Positions 17,086 to 25,681 of a stretch of DNA of 64,000 bases are shown here, piece by piece. The first letter of the stretch is position 1, and every line of letters begins with the position of its first letter. The notes under the pieces were generated by a model. That model had not been told where the DNA came from and ran no database searches. It saw only the letters and a list, made by a program, of their open reading frames with translations. Origin of the DNA: SMWC01 sp964466315 (lineage in GTDB: Bacteria > Pseudomonadota > Gammaproteobacteria > Steroidobacterales > Rariloculaceae); contig CAYXNS010000004.1 of assembly GCA_964466315.1 (NCBI GenBank), positions 22,856-86,855 on the forward strand, in the 5' to 3' direction. A program made the position numbers and the translations under genes.

Positions 17086-18780
17086 ATGGACAAGGAACCG
17101 ACCCGGAGCCCAGATTTCATTCGCCAAATCGTGGCGGCTGATATCGCGCAGGGAAAACACGGCGGACGTGTGCAGACACGCTTTCCGCCAGAGCCGAACG
17201 GCTATTTGCATATCGGTCACGCTAAGGCGATATGCCTGTCTTTCAATATTGCGGCGGAGTTCGATGGGCAGTGCTTCTTGCGCTTCGACGACACGAACCC
17301 GGCCGCGGAAGATACTGAGTTCGTGGAGGCGATCGAGCGCGACGTCTGCTGGCTGGGATTCGAGTGGGCCGACCTCACTCACGCTTCAGACTATTTTCCG
17401 CGGCTCTACGAGTTGGCGATTGAACTCATTAACGCCGGGAAAGCCTACGTCGACAGCCTCAGTGCGGCCGAAATCCGAGCGTACCGTGGGACGCTCATGG
17501 AGGAGGGAAGACTGAGTCCTCATCGGGAGCGCTCGGTTGCTGAAAATCTCGAGCTGTTCGATTCGATGCGTCGCGGCGACTTCGATGAAGGTGAACATGT
17601 TCTAAGGGCGAAGATAGACATGGCATCGCCCAACATGAATATGCGTGATCCGACGCTGTATCGCATCCGTAAGATTCCGCATCAGCGAACAGGCGACGCA
17701 TGGTGCATCTATCCGATGTATGATTTCGCGCACACACTTTCGGACGCTTTGGAAGGAACCACACACTCACTGTGTAGCCTAGAGTTCGAGGACCATCGGC
17801 CGCTATACAACTGGCTGATCGAGCAACTCCCGGTTCCTCACCACCCGCAACAGATCGAGTTCTCGCGCCTGAATCTCATGTATACGGTCATGAGCAAGCG
17901 CAAGCTCAGACGGCTCGTCGAAGAAAAGCACGTAGACGGTTGGGACGACCCACGCATGCCCACGCTCTCGGGAATGCGACGGCGTGGTTACACACCGACC
18001 GCGATTCGCGATTTTGTCGATCGCATCGGCGTCACGAAGAAAGATCATTTAATTGAGCTCGCTTCGCTCGAGAATTCCGTCAGGGAGGACTTGAATGAGC
18101 ATGCGCAACGACGTTTTGCTGTTCTCCGGCCGCTCAAGCTCATCATCGACAATTACGCAGAAGAAGGAGAGGAATGGCTCGAAGCGGCCAATCATCCGAA
18201 TCGCCCGAAACTCGGTTCGCGTCAGGTGCCGTTTACTCGCGAACTCTATATCGAGCGAGATGACTTCATAGAGGACCCGCCTGGAAAATTCAGGCGGCTA
18301 GCTCCGGGTCGCGAGGTTCGGTTGCGCTACGCCTACATCGTCAAATGCGAAGAAGTCATCAAGGATGCTTCGGGGGAGGTGACCGAATTGCGTTGCAGCT
18401 ACGACCCCGAAACCAGAAGCGGATCCACTCAGAGCCAACGAAAAGTGAAGGGTACGATTCACTGGGTATCAGCGCGCCACGCGGTCCATGTAGAGGTTCG
18501 ATTGTACGATCGCCTGTTCAGGGTCCCGACGCCAGACCGGCAGGACGGTGAGCTCGAACAGCATTTGAATCCGGACTCTCTGGAGATTCTACCCGCCGCT
18601 GCGCTCGAACCGGCCCTGGCTGCCGCCCTCCCGGGTGAGCAGTTTCAGTTTGAACGGCAGGGTTATTTCGTTGTCGATAGAAATACGGATGGTGGGAAAC
18701 CGGAGTTCCTGCGTACAGTGAGTCTGCGTGACTCTTGGGCTAAGCTGGAAAAACAGGCGCTACAACAGGCACAAGCCTAG
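17086..18780 (+). CDS. glnS: Glutaminyl-tRNA synthetase
   Basis: 564 residues, the normal bacterial GlnRS size. Class-I signatures are PEPNGYLHIGHAKAI (HIGH) at about residues 33-47 and VMSKRKLRRLV (KMSKS equivalent). GlnRS-specific segments include RFDDTNPAAEDTEFV, the RTGDAWCIYPMYDFAHTLSD loop and EFSRLNLMYTVM, followed by the two C-terminal anticodon-binding beta barrels. GlnRS rather than the GatCAB pathway is typical of Gammaproteobacteria and supports the taxonomic guess. It stands alone, divergent from the TRAP binding protein. Confidence 0.96.
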   Translation: MDKEPTRSPDFIRQIVAADIAQGKHGGRVQTRFPPEPNGYLHIGHAKAICLSFNIAAEFDGQCFLRFDDTNPAAEDTEFVEAIERDVCWLGFEWADLTHASDYFPRLYELAIELINAGKAYVDSLSAAEIRAYRGTLMEEGRLSPHRERSVAENLELFDSMRRGDFDEGEHVLRAKIDMASPNMNMRDPTLYRIRKIPHQRTGDAWCIYPMYDFAHTLSDALEGTTHSLCSLEFEDHRPLYNWLIEQLPVPHHPQQIEFSRLNLMYTVMSKRKLRRLVEEKHVDGWDDPRMPTLSGMRRRGYTPTAIRDFVDRIGVTKKDHLIELASLENSVREDLNEHAQRRFAVLRPLKLIIDNYAEEGEEWLEAANHPNRPKLGSRQVPFTRELYIERDDFIEDPPGKFRRLAPGREVRLRYAYIVKCEEVIKDASGEVTELRCSYDPETRSGSTQSQRKVKGTIHWVSARHAVHVEVRLYDRLFRVPTPDRQDGELEQHLNPDSLEILPAAALEPALAAALPGEQFQFERQGYFVVDRNTDGGKPEFLRTVSLRDSWAKLEKQALQQAQA

Positions 18781-18891
18781 ATTTGGAGAGCCGGGCGTCC
18801 GGTCGGGCGCTACCTAGTCTGCGAGGTATCTACCCTAACCATCTGTTACTATTGCGTTTAATAAATAAAATGAAACGACTAATCGAATCCT

Positions 18892-19275
18892 ATGGCTTTT
18901 CAACGTTATCAACAGCGAGTTGAGGCAATGCTCGCAGCCGCCGACATCCGCGTCGGTGGTGACCGCCCATGGGATATCCGGGTCCTTAACAACGACTTCT
19001 ACGCGCGCGTCGTTGCCCAGGGCACGCTCGGCGTTGGCGAGACCTATATGGCTGGCTGGTGGGAGTGCGAGCAACTCGATGAGATGATTTGCCGGGCTTT
19101 CCGCGCCGGCTGTCATCGCCAGATCCGCCCTCTCAAGTATTTACTTTTCGTGCTGCAGGCACGGTTCTCGAATCTGCAACACCAGGCCCGCGCTTATCAG
19201 GTCGGTCAGGAACACTACGATCTAGGCCAGGACCTCTATCGCGCCATGCTCGACAAACGCATGATCTATACTTAG
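18892..19275 (+). pseudogene. Truncated cyclopropane-fatty-acid synthase (N-terminal fragment)
   Basis: 127 residues match the N-terminal domain of CFA synthase: DRPWDIRVLNNDFYARVVAQ, LGVGETYMAGWWECEQLDEM, then VGQEHYDLGQDLYRAMLDKR. The frame stops at MIYT, exactly where the family continues into the SAM-binding methyltransferase domain; that two-thirds is missing, so CFA synthesis is not possible. The moaA start codon follows 13 bases later. A deletion has apparently joined the front of cfa to the moaA leader. A surviving small protein cannot be excluded, but no such stand-alone family is known to me. Confidence 0.8.
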
Positions 19276-19287
19276 ACCGTAGAAGAG

Positions 19288-20334
19288 ATGGCTAGCAAAG
19301 TAACTCAATGGCAGGCGCCGGGCGAGGTTACGGACACCTTGTTCCGGCCGCTTCGCGATCTGCGTATTTCTGTCATAGACCGCTGCAATTATCGCTGCCC
19401 CTACTGCATGCCTGCCGCTATCTATGGTGAGGACTTCGAGTTTCTGCCGCGTCACCATTGGCTGACTGCCGGCGAGTTGAAGCGCGTCGCGGGCCTGTTC
19501 ATGCAACTTGGAGTCACGAAGCTGCGGATTACGGGTGGTGAGCCGTTACTGCGACGGGATATCGTGGACATCGTGAGCAAGCTCAGTGATCTACCGGGAT
19601 TGGAGGATCTGGCGCTGACGACGAACGGGGCTCTACTCACCGCAAGAGCGAAGGATTTGAGAGCTGCCGGCCTTAAACGCGTCACGATCAGTGTGGATAG
19701 CCTCGACGAAGCGGTGTTTACGGAGATGAGTGGTGGGCGCGGTGGCATTCAGAGCGTGCTCGATGGGATCGCCGCGGCGCAGAGTGCGGGTCTTGATCCT
19801 ATCAAACTCAATGTGGTCGTCCAGAAGGATAACAATGACGCGACGGTCATGGATCTTCTCGAGCACTTTCGCGGCTCCGGGCTGATCTTGCGGTTCATCG
19901 AATACATGGACGTTGGAACGCTGAACGGGTGGCGCCTAGACGAGGTCGTCCCATCGAGAGAACTCCTAGAGCGAATCGCGGCGCGATGGCCGCTTAAGCC
20001 GCTGGAACGTAACTATCGTGGCGAGGTTGCCAGCCGCTACGCTTTCGAAGACGGTCAGGGAGAGATCGGCTTTATCTCATCTGTCAGCGAGCCATTCTGC
20101 GGCGCTTGCCATCGCGGGCGGCTATCGGCAGATGGGACGTTCTATACCTGCCTGTTCGCGAGCGAAGGGGTAAATCTTCGCAGCCCGCTACGCGGCGGAA
20201 TCAGTGATGTGGATCTCGCAGGGCTGTTACAGAATATCTGGCGTCAACGGGCCGATCGCTATAGCGAGCTGAGAGAAAAGGAGACGAAGGCACCTCGTGA
20301 ATCCCGCATAGAGATGTACAGGATCGGCGGCTGA
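19288..20334 (+). CDS. moaA: GTP 3',8-cyclase MoaA
   Basis: 348 residues. The radical-SAM cluster motif CNYRCPYC is near residue 33, the GGEP motif in LRITGGEPLLRRD, and the C-terminal second cluster in FCGACHRGRLSADGTFYTC. The protein ends in Gly-Gly, needed in MoaA for catalysis. It converts GTP to 3',8-cH2GTP, the first step of molybdopterin synthesis. GAAGAG precedes the ATG. The stop overlaps the moaC start by one base, showing tight translational coupling in a moaA-moaC-moaD-moaE operon. Confidence 0.96.
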   Translation: MASKVTQWQAPGEVTDTLFRPLRDLRISVIDRCNYRCPYCMPAAIYGEDFEFLPRHHWLTAGELKRVAGLFMQLGVTKLRITGGEPLLRRDIVDIVSKLSDLPGLEDLALTTNGALLTARAKDLRAAGLKRVTISVDSLDEAVFTEMSGGRGGIQSVLDGIAAAQSAGLDPIKLNVVVQKDNNDATVMDLLEHFRGSGLILRFIEYMDVGTLNGWRLDEVVPSRELLERIAARWPLKPLERNYRGEVASRYAFEDGQGEIGFISSVSEPFCGACHRGRLSADGTFYTCLFASEGVNLRSPLRGGISDVDLAGLLQNIWRQRADRYSELREKETKAPRESRIEMYRIGG

Positions 20335-20816
20335 TGCTGACGCACGTGGATCCGGCCAACCGGCCGACTATGGTGGATGTTGGAGATAAGGCGGTGACGC
20401 AAAGAACAGCTCGGGCTCGGGCAGTCGTTCTATTTCCCGAGAATGTAATTGCCGACACGCAAGTCGGAGAAACGCTGCGTACGAAGAAAGGCCCCGTATT
20501 CGATACGGCGATCGTCGCCGGCGTCATGGCTGCGAAGCGCACCCATGAACTCATACCGTTCTGTCACCCAATTCCTCTCGAGGACTGTAATATCACGATC
20601 GAGTGGGGTGCTGAGGGTGAAATCGTCATCGAATGCGCCGTACGCGCAACACACAAGACTGGTGTAGAGATAGAGGCCTTTACCGGCGCGATGACCGCCG
20701 CTTTGACCGTCTATGACATGTGCAAGGCACTCTCCCACGGTATCGAGATCAGAGACGTCAGGCTCATCTCCAAGACGGGCGGCAAGCGGGATTTTGAAGC
20801 GGCTGAACCGACGTGA
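20334..20816 (+). CDS. moaC: Cyclic pyranopterin monophosphate synthase MoaC
   Basis: 160 residues, the expected MoaC size. Conserved segments: MVDVGDKAVTQRTARA, AGVMAAKRTHELIPFCHPI, GVEIEAFTGAMTAALTVYDM and the C-terminal SKTGGKRDF. It rearranges the MoaA product into cyclic pyranopterin monophosphate. It overlaps moaA by one base and moaD by four (GTGA). Nothing unusual. Confidence 0.96.
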   Translation: MLTHVDPANRPTMVDVGDKAVTQRTARARAVVLFPENVIADTQVGETLRTKKGPVFDTAIVAGVMAAKRTHELIPFCHPIPLEDCNITIEWGAEGEIVIECAVRATHKTGVEIEAFTGAMTAALTVYDMCKALSHGIEIRDVRLISKTGGKRDFEAAEPT

Positions 20817-21055
20817 TCAATATCACCGCGCAGTACTTCGCCGTCTTCCGCGAGCAGGCCGGCCGAGATCTCGAGGAGCTAACAACGTGCGCCACTACGG
20901 CGGAGGAGCTGTACGCCGAGGTATCGGCTAGACACGGCTTCGCCGATTCTCTGACGCATTGTAAGGTCGCGATCAACGACGAACTCGCCGCATGGACCGC
21001 TTCGTTGGAAGAGGGTGACGTCATCCTGTTCTTCCCGCCTGTGGCAGGCGGGTGA
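20813..21055 (+). CDS. moaD: Molybdopterin synthase small subunit MoaD
   Basis: 80 residues from a GTG start inside the moaC stop. Ubiquitin-like fold pattern with the essential C-terminal Gly-Gly (FFPPVAGG) that becomes the thiocarboxylate sulfur donor. The body ITAQYFAVFREQAGRDLEEL is typical. It overlaps moaE by four bases, matching the one-to-one partnership in the MoaD2-MoaE2 synthase. Confidence 0.93.
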   Translation: MINITAQYFAVFREQAGRDLEELTTCATTAEELYAEVSARHGFADSLTHCKVAINDELAAWTASLEEGDVILFFPPVAGG

Positions 21056-21501
21056 GCTTCGAGATCACAGGCGAGCGCCTCGATCCCGAGGCGCTGAAAA
21101 CTGCGTTAGCCCGTGATGCTGCCGGGGCCTGTGTCACGTTCGAAGGCTGGGTTCGGGATCACAATGACGGCGAGCCCGTGATCGCATTGGAGTACGAAGC
21201 GCATGCGCCGATCGCGAGCACGGAGGGCCAACGGATTTTCGTTGAAGTTGCCGCTCGATTCGATGTGCTCGCGGCGCTCGGACGGCATCGGGTAGGCCGT
21301 CTCGAGATCGGGGAGTGCGCAGTGTGGGTAGGCGTGACCGCGGCGCATCGCGACGCGGCATTCAATGCCTGCCGTTACATTATCGACGAGTTGAAACTCC
21401 GCGTGCCGATCTGGAAGAAGGAGCACTATCGAGACGGTCCGTCGGGTTGGGTAAACACCGTAACCGGAAAGGCATCGGCACAGAACGATACCGCATCCTG
21501 A
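21052..21501 (+). CDS. moaE: Molybdopterin synthase catalytic subunit MoaE
   Basis: 149 residues from a GTG start overlapping moaD. MoaE landmarks: GACVTFEGWVRDHNDG, LEYEAHAPIA, HRVGRLEIGECAVWVGV, AAHRDAAFNACRYIIDELK and the catalytic lysine region VPIWKKEHYRDG. It inserts the dithiolene sulfurs using MoaD. Last gene of the moaACDE operon; the next gene is on the opposite strand. Confidence 0.95.
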   Translation: MSFEITGERLDPEALKTALARDAAGACVTFEGWVRDHNDGEPVIALEYEAHAPIASTEGQRIFVEVAARFDVLAALGRHRVGRLEIGECAVWVGVTAAHRDAAFNACRYIIDELKLRVPIWKKEHYRDGPSGWVNTVTGKASAQNDTAS

Positions 21502-21511
21502 CTGTCCTCGG

Positions 21512-22129
21512 TTAGTCCAGCCTGCGTTCGAAACCTCGCCGATCTGTGGTCGTGTCCACGTCATAGGCCGCCTCCGGGAGATTCACGACCCTCGTTTTCG
21601 AGTCGGCGTTTCGTAGCAAGGATTTGGCACCGACATCCCCCTCCAGATCATCGAGCCGATGCCAGAGGCGGCGGGGCAGAATCGCCGGAACACCAATCTC
21701 GCCCGCGTAGCCGGCGGCTATAGCCCGTCCAGGCTGTCGCTGCCAGGCATCCGCGAGGCGCTGTAACGAGCCCGCACCGACCCATGGTTGGTCGGTCAGC
21801 ACTACGAGTACGCCTTTCGCTTGCGGCGGAACCGCTCTTACGCCCGCTAGCAATGAGGTAGAGATACCGTCTTCCCAACGCGAGTTGTAGACGATTGACA
21901 GGTCGTTGAAGTTTCGCGCCAACAATGCCCGCAGGCGTAACGCATGCGCGCCCAGCACGATCAGCACGCGGCCCGGAGTGACCGACCGGGCCGCGTCTAT
22001 GGCGCCTAGCATCAGCGGCCGTACCGGATCGCGAATGAGTTGTTTCGGATATCCCAGGCGTCGCGAACCGCCAGCCGCCAAGAGAACACTCCAGAGTTCG
22101 TTCGACCCATCGAATACACGAATAGACAT
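21512..22129 (-). CDS. MobA/MocA-like molybdenum cofactor nucleotidyltransferase
   Basis: 205 residues with the nucleotidyltransferase signature LLAAGGSRRLGYPKQL at about residues 16-31, LIVLGAH, SRWEDGISTSLLAGV and VLTDQPWVG. The GRSxRxGxPKQL form and overall length fit MocA (CTP-dependent, for MCD-containing xanthine-dehydrogenase-type enzymes) better than MobA. That agrees with the xdhC-like gene at the window start, since XdhC and MocA serve the same enzymes. It converges on moaE with a 10-base gap. Confidence 0.85.
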   Translation of the reverse strand: MSIRVFDGSNELWSVLLAAGGSRRLGYPKQLIRDPVRPLMLGAIDAARSVTPGRVLIVLGAHALRLRALLARNFNDLSIVYNSRWEDGISTSLLAGVRAVPPQAKGVLVVLTDQPWVGAGSLQRLADAWQRQPGRAIAAGYAGEIGVPAILPRRLWHRLDDLEGDVGAKSLLRNADSKTRVVNLPEAAYDVDTTTDRRGFERRLD

Positions 22130-22303
22130 GCGCTAACTATACTGGAAGCTCGTGTTACATAACTGCGCGGCCGATGCCGTTCGGGACCAGAGACTACGCG
22201 CTCGCTGATGTGGGCGTCGCCGAGCGCGCACGAATACGGTAATCTATCCGTCACTGTTCAGAACACGATACGAAAGAACACTAAAGACAGGGTACGGGGA
22301 TCT

Positions 22304-22780
22304 GTGAACATTCGCTTGAGTCTTGCGAAACGCAAGGATGCTCCTGCGATCGCGCACATGGCGCGAACGCTCGTCGAGTATGGACTACCGTGGTCGTGGA
22401 ACGAGCGGCGGATCGCGTTCTGCCTCGCCAATCCCGAATGTGTGGTCATCACCGCCCAGGACAGGCGTAGACTCGCGGGCTTTGCGATCATGGAGTTTCT
22501 GGACGATCGTGCGCATCTGAGCCTCCTGGCCGTACAGCCCGGCTACCAGCGAATGGGGGTTGGGCGGGCAATGCTCGAGTGGCTCTACTCCTCTGCGCGT
22601 ACCGCCGGTACCTTTCTCGTGCATCTCGAAGTACGCGCCGGAAACGCACAGGCCCGGGCGTTCTACAGACACCTGGGATTTCATGAAGCCGGTGCGCGGC
22701 GCGGCTATTACGACGGTAGAGAAGATGCCGTGCGTATGGCCTGCGATCTCGGCGTGAACGCCGCTTCGCCGGCGCTCTAA
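22304..22780 (+). CDS. GNAT-family N-acetyltransferase
   Basis: 158 residues from the GTG at 22304, preceded by a GGGG run; an upstream in-frame ATG at 22208 would add a low-complexity leader that I think is untranslated. The acetyl-CoA-binding signature is LLAVQPGYQRMGVGRAMLEW, followed by LEVRAGNAQARAFYRHLGFH, as in RimI-like enzymes. It probably acetylates an amino group of a protein or small molecule. moaB begins 5 bases after its stop, so the two are co-transcribed. Confidence 0.82.
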   Translation: MNIRLSLAKRKDAPAIAHMARTLVEYGLPWSWNERRIAFCLANPECVVITAQDRRRLAGFAIMEFLDDRAHLSLLAVQPGYQRMGVGRAMLEWLYSSARTAGTFLVHLEVRAGNAQARAFYRHLGFHEAGARRGYYDGREDAVRMACDLGVNAASPAL

Positions 22781-22785
22781 ACGCG

Positions 22786-23310
22786 ATGGCAGACGAAGAA
22801 ACCAGATCGTTCGTACCACTCGGTGCGGCTGTACTCACGGTGTCGGATACCCGAACGAAGGAGACCGATGCTTCCGGTGATCTGCTTGTCGAGCGCCTCA
22901 CTGCGGCGGGACATGAGCTTCGTGACCGAGAGATCGTGAAAGATGACGTTGCCGCGATTCGGGCTGCACTGTCCCGATGGATCGCCGTCGCCGACATCGA
23001 ATTCATCATCTGTACCGGTGGAACGGGAATAACCGGGCGGGATGGAACGCCTGAAGCAGTCAGTGTCCTTCTGGATAAGGAGATCGACGGATTCGGAGAG
23101 ATATTCCGGACGATATCCTTCGATGAGATCGGGACGTCGAGCCTCCAGTCGCGCTGTCTCGCGGGCGTCGCCAACGGAACCTATATCTTTTGTCTGCCGG
23201 GATCGCCGAACGCTTGCGCAACCGGGTGGGACAAGATCATTGTGTTGCAGCTCGATTACCGAACCCGTCCGTGCAATCTTGCGGAGCTCATGCCGCGACT
23301 CAAAGAGTGA
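22786..23310 (+). CDS. moaB: Molybdenum cofactor biosynthesis protein MoaB (MogA-type adenylyltransferase)
   Basis: 174 residues: VLTVSDTRTKETDASGDLLV, FIICTGGTGITGRDGTPEAV, FDEIGTSSLQSRCLAGVANG and FCLPGSPNACATGWDKII are the molybdopterin-binding fold signature. MoaB/MogA adenylylates molybdopterin before MoeA inserts molybdenum. With moaACDE, moeA and the mocA-like gene, it completes most of a Moco pathway in 13 kb. ModABC molybdate uptake genes are not seen. Confidence 0.92.
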   Translation: MADEETRSFVPLGAAVLTVSDTRTKETDASGDLLVERLTAAGHELRDREIVKDDVAAIRAALSRWIAVADIEFIICTGGTGITGRDGTPEAVSVLLDKEIDGFGEIFRTISFDEIGTSSLQSRCLAGVANGTYIFCLPGSPNACATGWDKIIVLQLDYRTRPCNLAELMPRLKE

Positions 23311-23358
23311 GCTTCTTTCCAGCTGAGTCATCGGCTACTATTCAGACTCGATAGAACC

Positions 23359-23443
23359 GAGGGGTGGTCGGCGACGACCTGAGAGATTGGCATTACGTCA
23401 ATCAACCCTTTGAACCTGATCCGGTTAGTACCGGCGAAGGGAC
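23359..23443 (+). promoter_or_regulatory. Thiamine pyrophosphate (TPP) riboswitch aptamer (THI element)
   Basis: The conserved THI parts are all visible in order: GGGGT at 23361-23365 (P2 5' side), a short P3 hairpin GGTC/GACC, CTGAGA (23379-23384) for pyrimidine recognition, an optional hairpin, ACCC (P2 3' side), then the pyrophosphate half TGAACCTGATC, a P4 stem CCGG/CCGG, and CGAAGGGA closing the element. It sits directly upstream of the TonB-receptor gene. TPP binding should lower expression of the downstream thiamine-salvage operon. Confidence 0.93.
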
Positions 23444-23508
23444 AGGAGGCCGTTTTGGAAGCCCCCTTCGCGGCACGGCCCGGATCTTGTTCACACAGGA
23501 GATCCGAA
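23434..23508 (+). promoter_or_regulatory. Riboswitch expression platform with alternative pairing and Shine-Dalgarno hairpin
   Basis: GCGAAGGG at 23434-23441, the 3' side of the aptamer, is perfectly complementary to CCCTTCGC at 23464-23471, an alternative fold that competes with the ligand-bound aptamer. Just downstream, CGGATCT (23481-23487) pairs perfectly with AGATCCG (23500-23506), which overlaps the AGGAG ribosome site of the receptor gene. I infer translational control: with TPP the SD-sequestering hairpin can form. There is no U-run, so transcription termination is less likely. Confidence 0.65.
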
Positions 23509-25671
23509 ATGAGAACTACCAGAGCTGTTCCTGAGAGTAGTGCTCGTATCCGGCGTGCTGGTGCGATTGCTCTCGCGGCCGCGAGTTCATTGTCGTCCTC
23601 GGTCCTGCTGGCTCAGGAGGAGGAGCCGAGCGTTCTGGAGGAGATTGTCGTCACGGCGGGTTTTCGTGACGACAGGCTCATGACCACGCCGGCCAGCGTG
23701 ACGGTGGTTGATGAAACCACAATTGAGGATCGCGGCGCGCGGCATCTCGAGGCTGTGCTCAATACGTCGGCGAACATCAATTATTCCAGTGGTGGCTCAA
23801 GGGCGCGCTTCGTGCAAGTGCGCGGGGTCGGTGATCTCGAGCAATTCGTCGATCCAAAGCATTTTCCCTCCGTCGGTATTACCGTGGACGATATCAATCT
23901 GGGCGGCACGGCCAACGCTGGGATGCTGTTCGACACGGCGCAGGTGGAAATCTTGCGTGGTCCTCAAGGAACACGTTTTGGAGGGAGCGCGTTGGCCGGG
24001 ATGGTCAATATTCGCAGCAACCAGCCGACGGACGTGCCCGAAGGTTACATCGAGGCTGGCGCAGGTAGTTACGGAAGCTGGAATATCGGGGGTGTCGTCA
24101 GTGGTCCGCTGTCGGATTCCGTGATGGGCCGGTTGGCGATACAGCAGAACGAGAGCGAGGGATATATCGATAATATATTTCTCGGACGCGACGATACAAA
24201 CGGGCACGACGAGACCTCCATTCGTGCGACCTTGAACTTCGACCCCTCCGATAATGCTGCGTACAGTCTTACTGCGTTTCATTTCGACGGAAAAAATGGC
24301 TACGACGCCTTCTCTCTCGATAACTCGCGGGACACGTTGTCCGATCAGCCTGGTCGGGATAACCAGGAAAGTCTCGCGTTCGCCGGACGCGGCGAGTGGA
24401 AAGTCGGCGAGTCGTCGCTTCTGCAGGCCGTCGCGACGTGGTTGGAGAGCGATCTCGAGTACGGTTTCGATGAAGATTGGACATTCGAAGGTATCTGCGA
24501 CGGAATGCTCTGCGATCCGGTTTTCGATTTTTTCTCGAATACCGACAACTATTTCCGCGACCGTAACGAGATTTCATTGGATTTTCGGCTACTCGGCGAT
24601 TCGTCGAATGCCGACCTTCAGTACGTCATCGGAATCTACGCCCAGCAAAGAGATGAGGACCTGCACCGCCTGTATTACGGTGATTTCTTCAGCTCTTACG
24701 AAACGGAGCGACAGGCTGTTTATGGGCAAGTCGAGTTCGCACTCAATGAACGACTAGGACTGACAGCCGGTCTTCGCTATGAGAATTTCGCCGATGGCTA
24801 TTCGGATAGTTTTGGGTTACAGACAAGCAGCGACGACAGCCTTCAGAGTGGCGAGTTGACGCTAACCTACCAGGCTACTGAGAGCACACTGACGTATGCG
24901 ACGCTCGCGCGCGGCGACAAGGCCGGTGGCGTCAATACGGAAGCAAGTTCGAATCTGCCCTTAATGCAGCCCGTCTTCCAGGCGTTCATTCAGCCCAGGC
25001 TCCGAGTCGATACCGAGACGTTACTCAACCGGGAAGTCGGCGTTAAAGGCAGCTATCTGGATGACAGACTCGATTTGCGAGCAGCGTTGTTTCATATGGA
25101 TAGAAGCAACGCGCAGCTCGAGTCGTGGATATGGGACGGCGTGAATTTTTTGTGGATCGGCTTTCTGGATAACGTCGACGGTATCAATTGGGGCGCGGAG
25201 GTGGAGCTGGACTATCGGGCGTCCGATCGCGTCAGTTTCTTCGCTTCTCTTGGTTTGCTTGAGACTGAAATCGAGGAGATCACGACATTCGACCTGGATT
25301 TGGACGATTTCGTGACCCGGACTGACATCGATCAAACCAAATCGCCCTCGTGGCAGTACAACCTGGGCGCCAACCTGACGATCAGCGACAAGCTTAGCGC
25401 GCGATTCGAGTTCGAAGGGCGAGACGATAATCGATTTGGTTACTATCATGACGCGAGTGTTGGCGGCTATCGTCTTGTAAACGCGAGTCTCCGCTACCGA
25501 ACCGGTAATACGGAGTTCCTGCTCTGGGGCCGGAACTTGACCGACAAGGACTATCCCGTTCATGGCTTGTACTTCGGTAATGATCCGCGCAAGGGATGGG
25601 TAAACGAGACCTACTACCAATACGGTGAGCCACGCGTATTCGGAGTTACGGCCAGATATTTTCTTGAGTGA
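23509..25671 (+). CDS. TonB-dependent outer-membrane receptor, probable thiamine transporter (OMR1-like)
   Basis: 720 residues from the ATG at 23509, 3 bases after the SD hairpin; the longer frame from 23410 starts inside the riboswitch and is rejected. After a signal peptide ending at LLAQ, there is a TonB box region (VLEEIVVTAGF), a plug domain with VQVRGVGDLEQFV and VEILRGPQGTRFGGSALAGM, and a 22-strand barrel ending in GVTARYFLE. Control by the TPP riboswitch and the following genes point to thiamine or a thiamine derivative as cargo, as known for riboswitch-linked OMR1 receptors. The ligand is inferred from context, not from the protein itself. Confidence 0.9.
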   Translation: MRTTRAVPESSARIRRAGAIALAAASSLSSSVLLAQEEEPSVLEEIVVTAGFRDDRLMTTPASVTVVDETTIEDRGARHLEAVLNTSANINYSSGGSRARFVQVRGVGDLEQFVDPKHFPSVGITVDDINLGGTANAGMLFDTAQVEILRGPQGTRFGGSALAGMVNIRSNQPTDVPEGYIEAGAGSYGSWNIGGVVSGPLSDSVMGRLAIQQNESEGYIDNIFLGRDDTNGHDETSIRATLNFDPSDNAAYSLTAFHFDGKNGYDAFSLDNSRDTLSDQPGRDNQESLAFAGRGEWKVGESSLLQAVATWLESDLEYGFDEDWTFEGICDGMLCDPVFDFFSNTDNYFRDRNEISLDFRLLGDSSNADLQYVIGIYAQQRDEDLHRLYYGDFFSSYETERQAVYGQVEFALNERLGLTAGLRYENFADGYSDSFGLQTSSDDSLQSGELTLTYQATESTLTYATLARGDKAGGVNTEASSNLPLMQPVFQAFIQPRLRVDTETLLNREVGVKGSYLDDRLDLRAALFHMDRSNAQLESWIWDGVNFLWIGFLDNVDGINWGAEVELDYRASDRVSFFASLGLLETEIEEITTFDLDLDDFVTRTDIDQTKSPSWQYNLGANLTISDKLSARFEFEGRDDNRFGYYHDASVGGYRLVNASLRYRTGNTEFLLWGRNLTDKDYPVHGLYFGNDPRKGWVNETYYQYGEPRVFGVTARYFLE

Positions 25672-25681
25672 GGATAACGAT

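Noticed and set aside
23410..23508. Longer start for the TonB receptor at a TTG within the riboswitch
   Set aside because: It would translate the TPP aptamer and skips the clear SD and signal peptide at 23509.
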